Assembly: GCA_020410825.1 (NCBI GenBank)
Contig: CP084576.1
Location: forward strand, 620,001 to 684,000
DNA from: Candidatus Megaera endosymbiont of Mesostigma viride
Lineage (GTDB): Bacteria > Pseudomonadota > Alphaproteobacteria > Rickettsiales > Rickettsiaceae
Length of the DNA stretch: 64,000 nt
Direction of reading: 5' to 3'
The notes beneath the pieces were generated by a model. It saw only the letters and a list, made by a program, of their open reading frames with translations. It had not been told where the DNA came from and did no database searches. Every line of letters begins with the position of its first letter. Position 1 is the stretch's first letter. A program made the position numbers and the translations under genes. This document shows, in pieces, positions 57,806 to 64,000 of this stretch.

Positions 57806-58636
57806 TTAATGATAACATCTAATAGGTTTGGTATATATACTTTCCCAGACTTGATCCCAACCTTCTTTATGTCCTACACCGGAAAAAGTTTCCTGAGCTA
57901 CACAAGGTGAGGCAGAAACCCTAGTATATTTCTCAGCGATAAAAGGTGGAACTATTTTATCATTAGCTCCGGAAATATGCCACTGCGGTATATCTTTTAT
58001 TGACGCTGCATAATCAATTGGGTTTAATGAACTACTCATCGGAATTACACTATGATATTCTGTAAAAGCTAAGTGATCTAGATTTCCCGCAATAGTTATA
58101 ACGTCCTTAACCCTAGGGTTTCTTGCAGCTACTAAAACAGCGATACCTCCACCTCCAGAATAACCAATCAAGCTGAATTTCTGATGATTAGCATTAACTT
58201 TGTTTATTACATCGTTAATAGCAGCTACTGAATCATCGGATAATCTTTTATCTGTCCAATATGTCTTACTACATTTAGGATTTAATTCCATCGGTGTATA
58301 TTGACAAGGCCTTCCCACATAAACAACATTTGGTCTTTTATCCATCGCAGCCAAGTTCATAAGCATTTGCTTGCGCGGAGTAGGATTTGGAGAAACAGTG
58401 TATTTGTTGATAAAAGCTAGACCGTCACCCTCGATATAAAAAACGTAGGGAGCTTTTTTATCGTGGACTTTCTGATATGTGGTAATCACGAAATCTCCGC
58501 CCGGTACTAACACTCTCTCAAAGCCACTTAGCTCAACAACGGGAATAGTTTCTGCCTTATCTAGACTCTGGCAGGAAGAAAGTAAAAATGAGGCTATGAT
58601 ACCTATAAAAATAAACTTAAAAAGGTATCTCATCAT
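57806..58636 (-). CDS. Alpha/beta hydrolase lipoprotein
   Basis: 276 residues with a lipobox (FLLSSC, Cys22 from the first Met; a second Met follows immediately and may be the start). YVFYIEGDGLAF, YVGRPCQYTPMELN, GYSGGGGIAVLVA (nucleophile serine), and a C-terminal GVGHKEGWDQVW with the catalytic histidine. Resembles the envelope hydrolases of proteobacteria that lack a defined substrate. Its first 20 bases overlap the end of ssb, so the two are translationally linked. Confidence 0.87.
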   Translation of the reverse strand: MMRYLFKFIFIGIIASFLLSSCQSLDKAETIPVVELSGFERVLVPGGDFVITTYQKVHDKKAPYVFYIEGDGLAFINKYTVSPNPTPRKQMLMNLAAMDKRPNVVYVGRPCQYTPMELNPKCSKTYWTDKRLSDDSVAAINDVINKVNANHQKFSLIGYSGGGGIAVLVAARNPRVKDVITIAGNLDHLAFTEYHSVIPMSSSLNPIDYAASIKDIPQWHISGANDKIVPPFIAEKYTRVSASPCVAQETFSGVGHKEGWDQVWESIYTKPIRCYH

Positions 58637-59051
58637 CTAATTCACTATTATCAAAATTAGGTAAGTTATTGTTAGTATTTGTATCGGTAAAAGCACCAGC
58701 TTTACCGTCAAGAAGGATCAGGCTTGCATTAAATCCTTGTAAAACAACCTCAGTAGTATATCTTTCCTGGCCATTATTATCCACCCATTTCCTAGTTTGA
58801 AGTTGCCCTTCGATGTATAATTTTGAACCTTTTTTTATATAGTTTTTAACAATACCAACCAAACCTTCCTTAAAAACTACAATACGATGCCATTCTGTTT
58901 TTTCTTTTTTCTCACCACTAATCTTATCTTTCCAAGCTTCAGTAGTTGCTATGCTAAAGCTAGCAATTTCCTTCCCATCAGAAGTGCTTCTAATCTCCGG
59001 ATCTTTGCCTAAATTACCAATTAACGAAACTTTGTTTAAACTGCCTGCCAT
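58617..59051 (-). CDS. ssb: Single-stranded DNA-binding protein
   Basis: 144 residues: OB-fold motifs NKVSLIGNLGKDPEIRST, FSIATTEAWKDK, TEWHRIVVFKEGLVGIV, GSKLYIEGQLQTRKW, followed by a linker and the acidic tip DDEIPF that docks partner proteins. Divergent from uvrA across a 248-base spacer, the common ssb/uvrA arrangement. Confidence 0.97.
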   Translation of the reverse strand: MAGSLNKVSLIGNLGKDPEIRSTSDGKEIASFSIATTEAWKDKISGEKKEKTEWHRIVVFKEGLVGIVKNYIKKGSKLYIEGQLQTRKWVDNNGQERYTTEVVLQGFNASLILLDGKAGAFTDTNTNNNLPNFDNSELDDEIPF

Positions 59052-59212
59052 TAGTTATAATTCCTATTTTCTTAAATTTAATAACGATTAAAAAATTTTT
59101 AGTTCTTCTGTAATAGCTATATCATATCCATAAACTCCTTTCAAAGAGAATTTACTACATTCAGATATAAATTAATCAGAAATAGCTGAATTATTAGTAG
59201 TAGGAGCATAAT

Positions 59213-59299
59213 TTAATCCATATTAAAATTTATTATTGCATTACAGAGTTTTTGCCTACTATAATGCTCGAAGGCTTCAATATTAATCTATATTAAAAT
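59213..59299 (+). repeat. Direct repeats in the uvrA leader
   Basis: TTAATCCATATTAAAAT (59213-59229) and TTAATCTATATTAAAAT (59283-59299) differ at one base; the second ends at the base before the uvrA ATG and replaces any Shine-Dalgarno sequence. This may be a translational or transcriptional control site. Confidence 0.4.
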
Positions 59300-62173
59300 A
59301 TGCAGGAATTTATTCAAGTTAGAGGTGCTAAAGAGCATAACTTAAAAGATGTTAATGTCGATATACCCCGGAATAAATTCGTTGTCATAACAGGTCTTAG
59401 TGGTTCTGGGAAATCTTCACTGGCTTTTGATACGATATATGCAGAAGGGCAAAGAAGATATGTAGAAAGCCTCTCTTCTTATGCAAGACAATTCTTGCAT
59501 TTACAAAATAAACCCAATGTTGAATCGATTTCCGGTTTATCTCCGGCCATTGCTATCGACCAAAAAACTACTTCTAAAAATCCCCGCTCTACTGTTGGTA
59601 CTATCACAGAAATTTATGATTATTTAAGGCTTTTTTATGCTAGGGTTGGAGTACCATATTCACCGGCTACGGGCTTGCCTATAAAAAGCCAATCTATTTC
59701 CGAGATGATTGATATAGTCAATTCTCTCCCGCTTGAAACAAAAATATATATCCTCTCACCGATCATTCGCGGACAAAAAGGAGAATTCCGTAGAGAAATC
59801 TTAAATTTAAAGAAACATGGCTTTCAGAGAATATTTTTAAACGGGGAGTTATGCGATTTAGATGAATTACCTAAGATTGATAAAAATAAAAAACACACTA
59901 TAGAAGTCATCGTTGATCGAATTGCAGTTAATAAAGATCTTGGCAATAGAATAGCAGAAAGTTTAGAAATGTCTCTCCAGATGGGCGAAGGTCTTACCTA
60001 TATAGAAATTGTCGAATTACCGGAAGGAATAAAAGCTTCTTATAAAAAAGGAGATAGAATAACTTTATCAGAAAAATACTCGTGTCCTGTTTCTGGTTTT
60101 AGATTAGAGGAAATAGAGCCTCGGATATTTTCTTTTAATAGTCCGTTTGGTGCCTGCCCAAAATGCGAAGGTATAGGGAAAGAAGCTTTTTTCGATGAAG
60201 AGTTAATAGTCACAGACGATACTTTAAGTATAAACGATGGAGCTATTGTACCATGGAATAAATCATTGTCTAAATTTTTTGTGGACACCTTGGAATCTTT
60301 AGCAAAGCATTACGATTTTAAATTAACTACCCCATTTGGGCAATTACCTAGAGAAATTAAGAATGTCTTGTTCTATGGGTCGGGAGAAGAAGAAATTAGA
60401 TTCGAGTACCATGATGACCGGAAATCAGAAATAATAGAACAACCTTTTGCCGGAATTATCCCAAGTTTAGAGGAAAAGTATCACAAAGTTGATACTGCGT
60501 GGATGAAAGAAGAATTGTCACGCTTCCAATCTAAACATAATTGCAGCAAATGTAACGGCTACAGACTAAAGTCGGAGTCTTTATGTGTTAAGATAGGTGA
60601 TTTAAATATTGGCCAAGTATCTAATAAAACAATTATCCAAGCTAAAAAATGGTTTGATGAAATAAATTCAGTTCTCGATAAAAAACAACAGTTAATCGCT
60701 GAGCGAATTATTAAAGAAATCCGTGAAAGGCTAGGCTTTTTAATCAATGTCGGTTTGGATTATTTAACCCTATCCCGAGAGTCTGGAACTTTATCGGGAG
60801 GAGAGAGTCAACGTATTAGACTTGCCTCTCAGATTGGATCAGGTCTTAGCGGTGTTCTGTACGTTCTTGATGAGCCCTCAATCGGTTTACACCAGAGAGA
60901 TAATGCTCGTCTGATTGCTACTCTAAAGAATTTAAGAGATCTAGGAAATACTGTAATAGTAGTTGAGCATGACGACGAGACTATGCTCGAATCAGATCAT
61001 ATTATTGATGTAGGACCTGGAGCTGGTATTCATGGCGGTAATATAATAGCCCAAGGCACTCCGCAACAAATTAAGGAATCGGAGAGAAGTATAACCGGTC
61101 AGTATTTAAGCGGTGAAAAATTTATAGCTGTTCCAGACAAAATTAGATCAGGTCACAAAGGCAAGGAAATTGAATTAATAGGCGCTAAAGCAAATAACTT
61201 GCATAATGTAAATTTTACACTAAAACTGGGTACTTTCACCGCTGTAACCGGTGTATCAGGTAGCGGCAAATCTTCCTTGATAATTCATACTTTTTATAAG
61301 GCTGCCCTGAAATATTTAGAACCGAGAACTAAAATTTACCCAGGAGAATTTGAGTCAATTAAGGGACTTGAGCATATAGATAAAGTAATTGACATTAATC
61401 AGTCCCCAATTGGTAGAACTCCCCGCTCCAATCCTGCTACTTATACTGGAGCATTTACCCCCATTAGAGATTGGTTTGCAGATTTGCCAGAATCTAAAAC
61501 ACGAGGTTACAAAGTCGGGAGATTTTCCTTTAACGTTAAAGGAGGTAGATGTGAGTCATGCCAGGGCGATGGGTTAATCAAAATAGAAATGCACTTCTTA
61601 CCTGACGTGTACATTAATTGTGATGTTTGTAATGGTAAGAGATACAATCGTGAGACTTTAGAAGTTAAGTACAAAGGTATGAGCATTGCTGACGTTTTGG
61701 ATATGACGGTTGAAGATGCCACTACATTTTTTGAAAAAGTACCTAATATTTATGAAAAATTAGTAACGTTACAGGAAGTCGGCCTTGGTTATATTAAAAT
61801 TGGCCAATCAGCTACTACCCTTTCTGGAGGGGAAGCACAAAGAGTAAAATTAGCCAAAGAACTATCTAAACGCTCAACTGGGAAAACTTTATATATATTA
61901 GATGAACCCACTACTGGGCTACATGTCGATGATATTAAGAAATTATTAGACGTTTTACATAAACTGGTAGATAAAGGTAATACAGTTTTAGTGATAGAAC
62001 ATAACATGGACGTAATCAAAACAGCAGACCATATAATCGATGTAGGACCAGAAGGAGGAGAAAAAGGAGGTAGAATAGTCGTTCAAGGTGTGCCTCAAAC
62101 TGTTGCAGCTTGCAACCAAAGCCACACAGGCTTTTATTTAAAAGAATATTTACCCCAAGCTAAATCAGTGTAA
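59300..62173 (+). CDS. uvrA: Excinuclease ABC subunit A
   Basis: 957 residues. Two ATP-binding cassettes: Walker [13 protein letters not shown] near residue 31 and [11 protein letters not shown] near 655; signature motifs [12 protein letters not shown] and [14 protein letters not shown] boxes [13 protein letters not shown] and [13 protein letters not shown]. Zinc-binding Cys pairs lie in CPKCEG / CSKCNG and CESCQG / CDVCNG. It scans DNA for lesions with UvrB. The size is normal for a nucleotide-excision repair UvrA. Confidence 0.97.
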   Translation: MQEFIQVRGAKEHNLKDVNVDIPRNKFVVITGLSGSGKSSLAFDTIYAEGQRRYVESLSSYARQFLHLQNKPNVESISGLSPAIAIDQKTTSKNPRSTVGTITEIYDYLRLFYARVGVPYSPATGLPIKSQSISEMIDIVNSLPLETKIYILSPIIRGQKGEFRREILNLKKHGFQRIFLNGELCDLDELPKIDKNKKHTIEVIVDRIAVNKDLGNRIAESLEMSLQMGEGLTYIEIVELPEGIKASYKKGDRITLSEKYSCPVSGFRLEEIEPRIFSFNSPFGACPKCEGIGKEAFFDEELIVTDDTLSINDGAIVPWNKSLSKFFVDTLESLAKHYDFKLTTPFGQLPREIKNVLFYGSGEEEIRFEYHDDRKSEIIEQPFAGIIPSLEEKYHKVDTAWMKEELSRFQSKHNCSKCNGYRLKSESLCVKIGDLNIGQVSNKTIIQAKKWFDEINSVLDKKQQLIAERIIKEIRERLGFLINVGLDYLTLSRESGTLSGGESQRIRLASQIGSGLSGVLYVLDEPSIGLHQRDNARLIATLKNLRDLGNTVIVVEHDDETMLESDHIIDVGPGAGIHGGNIIAQGTPQQIKESERSITGQYLSGEKFIAVPDKIRSGHKGKEIELIGAKANNLHNVNFTLKLGTFTAVTGVSGSGKSSLIIHTFYKAALKYLEPRTKIYPGEFESIKGLEHIDKVIDINQSPIGRTPRSNPATYTGAFTPIRDWFADLPESKTRGYKVGRFSFNVKGGRCESCQGDGLIKIEMHFLPDVYINCDVCNGKRYNRETLEVKYKGMSIADVLDMTVEDATTFFEKVPNIYEKLVTLQEVGLGYIKIGQSATTLSGGEAQRVKLAKELSKRSTGKTLYILDEPTTGLHVDDIKKLLDVLHKLVDKGNTVLVIEHNMDVIKTADHIIDVGPEGGEKGGRIVVQGVPQTVAACNQSHTGFYLKEYLPQAKSV

Positions 62174-62311
62174 CTTTTCTTGCAAATCGTGAACATATTA
62201 GAAGTAATAGTTTGATTTATTTCTTTATGATCTAGAGAAAAACAGGTATTATATACAAGTAGGGATATATATTCTAAATAGTACAGCTTATCAATTTTGT
62301 TAGGATTAATT

Positions 62312-63088
62312 ATGACAAGGGTTCTGTTATTGGTAATTGGTTTTATGCAAGCCTCAACCTGTTATGCTAGTAAACCGCATGAATGGCAACTAAACTTTCA
62401 AGAAGCTGCTAGTCCAATCATGGCCGAACTCCATTCTTTTCATAATTTTCTTCTTTTTATTATAACAGCCATAGTATTATTTGTATTACTGCTTCTAATT
62501 TATGTTATATTCAGGTTCAGCGCAAAACGTAATCCTATTCCAGCGAAATTCACCCATAATATAGCAATTGAAGTTATATGGACAGTCATTCCTATACTAA
62601 TACTAATTATTATAACTATACCTTCCTTCCGCATTCTCAAAATGGCTGAACACTCCCCTACCCCTGATGTTACAATAAAAGTTGTAGGATCACAATGGTA
62701 TTGGAGTTACTCCTATCCTGATCATGGTAATATTGAATTTGACAGCAACATGCTTCAGGATAAAGATTTAAAACCTGGACAAATTAGGCTTTTAGAAGTA
62801 GATAATAGAGTAATTGTCCCACAAGGATCGGTTATAAAGTTCCTAATTACTGCTTCTGACGTAATTCATAGTTTTGCTATTCCGTCTCTTGGTATCAAAA
62901 CTGATGCAGTACCTGGTAGAGTCAATCAAACCTGGACCAAAATAGATAAAAAAGGGGTTTATTATGGACAATGCTCGGAATTATGCGGTGTAAATCATGG
63001 GTTTATGCCTATAGCTATTGAAGTAGTAAGCAAAGAAGAATTCCAGCAGTGGGTAGCTAAATCAAAAATGAAACTTAGTATGCAGTAA
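62312..63088 (+). CDS. coxB: Cytochrome c oxidase subunit II
   Basis: 258 residues from ATG 62312 (TTAGGATT upstream; an in-frame TTG at 62297 is less likely). Signal peptide or first helix, two membrane helices, then the cupredoxin domain: VVGSQWYWSYSYPDHG, HSFAIPSLGIKTDAVPGR, and the CuA site CSELCGVNHGFMPI with the Cys-Cys-His ligands. It accepts electrons from cytochrome c. The reading frame is intact; coxA should follow directly but an acetyltransferase gene intervenes. Confidence 0.96.
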   Translation: MTRVLLLVIGFMQASTCYASKPHEWQLNFQEAASPIMAELHSFHNFLLFIITAIVLFVLLLLIYVIFRFSAKRNPIPAKFTHNIAIEVIWTVIPILILIIITIPSFRILKMAEHSPTPDVTIKVVGSQWYWSYSYPDHGNIEFDSNMLQDKDLKPGQIRLLEVDNRVIVPQGSVIKFLITASDVIHSFAIPSLGIKTDAVPGRVNQTWTKIDKKGVYYGQCSELCGVNHGFMPIAIEVVSKEEFQQWVAKSKMKLSMQ

Positions 63089-63125
63089 TAATGAATTAGC
63101 AATTTTAAATAACTAACCGTTTTAT

Positions 63126-63743
63126 ATGACTAATCCTAATATTTTATACCCGTTCATTTATCCCAAAATGGTTAAAGAAACAGTGTTTCTTAAAAATTGC
63201 ATTAGTAATCCGAACATTATTATAGGTGATTATACTTATTATCATGATTACACCAGTCCAGAAAGATTTGAGGAAAAAAATGTCAGGAACTGCTTTTTTT
63301 GTAAATTAATTATTGGTAAATTTTGCCAAATAGCGGTTGATACCACTTTTATTATGGATAATTCGAATCATCAGATGGACGGTTTTTCTACGTATCCGTT
63401 TTTTCTTTTTGATAATTGGAAAGATTACACACCAGAATTTCCTTTAAAGGGCGACACAACAGTCGGTAATGACGTGTGGTTTGGCACTGGTTCTGTAATA
63501 ATGCCAGGAGTATCAATAGGTGATGGAGCGATTATCGGCGCCTATAGTATAGTTACTAAAAATGTAGAACCTTACACTATAGTAGCCGGAAATCCAGCAC
63601 ATTTGATAAGAAAAAGGTTTACTGAGGATGTTATTGAAAAATTATTACAAGTAAAATGGTGGGATTGGGAATATGATAAAATTACAAGAAACATTAAAGC
63701 GATAGTAGGAGCTGATATTAAACAATTAGCTGCAGCTGTTTAA
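63126..63743 (+). CDS. Xenobiotic O-acetyltransferase, CatB/Vat type
   Basis: 205 residues of left-handed beta-helix (hexapeptide) acetyltransferase. YPKMVKETVFLKN is the Vat/CatB N-terminus, FIMDNSNHQMDGFSTYPF contains the catalytic His82, and the repeats VGNDVWFGTGSVIMPGVSIGD, GAYSIVTKNVEPYTIVAGNPA follow in shortened pieces. Family members acetylate chloramphenicol or streptogramin A, though many relatives have unknown roles. It lies 37 bases after coxB and 95 before coxA, inside an operon that is otherwise fixed in alphaproteobacteria, suggesting insertion by transfer. Confidence 0.88.
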   Translation: MTNPNILYPFIYPKMVKETVFLKNCISNPNIIIGDYTYYHDYTSPERFEEKNVRNCFFCKLIIGKFCQIAVDTTFIMDNSNHQMDGFSTYPFFLFDNWKDYTPEFPLKGDTTVGNDVWFGTGSVIMPGVSIGDGAIIGAYSIVTKNVEPYTIVAGNPAHLIRKRFTEDVIEKLLQVKWWDWEYDKITRNIKAIVGADIKQLAAAV

Positions 63744-63838
63744 TAGGCAATTAATTTCTTACTGAATTTGTATGATATACAAAAAATTAACATACTATAA
63801 GTAATAATAATCAATTTAATAACTCAAGGAAAGAATAT

Positions 63839-64000
63839 ATGGCAGATAATGATCATAATACCCCAAGGGGATGGAGAAGATGGTTAATGTCAACCAATCA
63901 TAAGGATATCGGCACTATGTATATTATTCTGTCGATAATTGCTGGTTTAATAGGTGGGGCATTTTCGGTGCTTTTTAGAATCCAACTATCTGTACCTGGA
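63839..64000 (+). CDS. coxA: Cytochrome c oxidase subunit I, 5' part (cut by window end)
   Basis: Frame starting at ATG 63839 (AAGGAAAG upstream) and open to the last base: 54 residues, with [19 protein letters not shown] and [11 protein letters not shown] matching the N-terminus of COX1 and its first membrane helix. The haem-copper centre lies beyond the window. Confidence 0.95.
   Translation, partial: MADNDHNTPRGWRRWLMSTNHKDIGTMYIILSIIAGLIGGAFSVLFRIQLSVPG

Overview
The window is AT-rich chromosomal DNA from an obligate intracellular alphaproteobacterium, most probably of the family Rickettsiaceae. The main evidence is an ADP/ATP translocase of the plastid/rickettsial NTT family (tlc), a VirB2-type secretion pilin, a SpoT-like gene cut down to its hydrolase half, a ProP-like MFS carrier, and a giant protein whose C-terminal part strongly resembles the Rickettsia surface/effector antigen Sca4. 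I cannot name the species; a Rickettsia relative (possibly a protist-associated genus) is an inference.

Layout. 1-7.4 kb: a lipoprotein, a broken GNAT acetyltransferase, two envelope proteins (FKBP-like and intradiol-dioxygenase-like), lepA, and a repeat-bearing putative zinc metalloprotease. 7.6-9.6 kb: prfB with a programmed +1 frameshift, then an MNT/HEPN toxin-antitoxin pair. 9.6-19.5 kb: murD, a D,D-carboxypeptidase, a sodium-symporter/histidine-kinase fusion, infC with a probable AUA start, thrS and folC. 19.6-31 kb: VirB2 pilin, S41 protease with a G9 tract, tRNA-Pro, trmD-rplS, MFS carrier, ppGpp-hydrolase-like HD protein, papain-like hydrolase, alpha/beta hydrolase and the cpoB-yfgM-like-bamB envelope cluster. 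31-38 kb: a 1391-residue putative effector (two kinase-fold domains plus a Sca4-like domain), tlc and prmA. 38-50.6 kb: small secreted and membrane proteins, a hydrolase, a DUF3035-like lipoprotein, tRNA-Leu, an XRE regulator, lnt, fabI, a HAD protein, rmuC, a tryptophanase remnant, rimM and an AsmA-family protein. 50.8-64 kb: an orphan CoxF-like peptide, an AEC carrier with malic enzyme, a dead Phd/VapC module, a frameshifted second symporter-kinase, an alpha/beta hydrolase lipoprotein, ssb, uvrA, and coxB-acetyltransferase-coxA (cut by the window end).

The genes combine core information processing, envelope building (Tol-Pal/BAM accessories, lipoprotein acylation, peptidoglycan), energy parasitism (Tlc, respiratory oxidase, malate use) and host interaction (putative effectors, T4SS pilin). 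Reductive evolution is visible as at least four decaying loci: a GNAT gene with one stop, a symporter-kinase paralogue with a 1-nt deletion, a tryptophanase stub and a collapsed toxin-antitoxin module. The most unusual item is the tandem-kinase/Sca4-like chimera at 31103-35278. No rRNA, insertion sequence, prophage or CRISPR array was seen.
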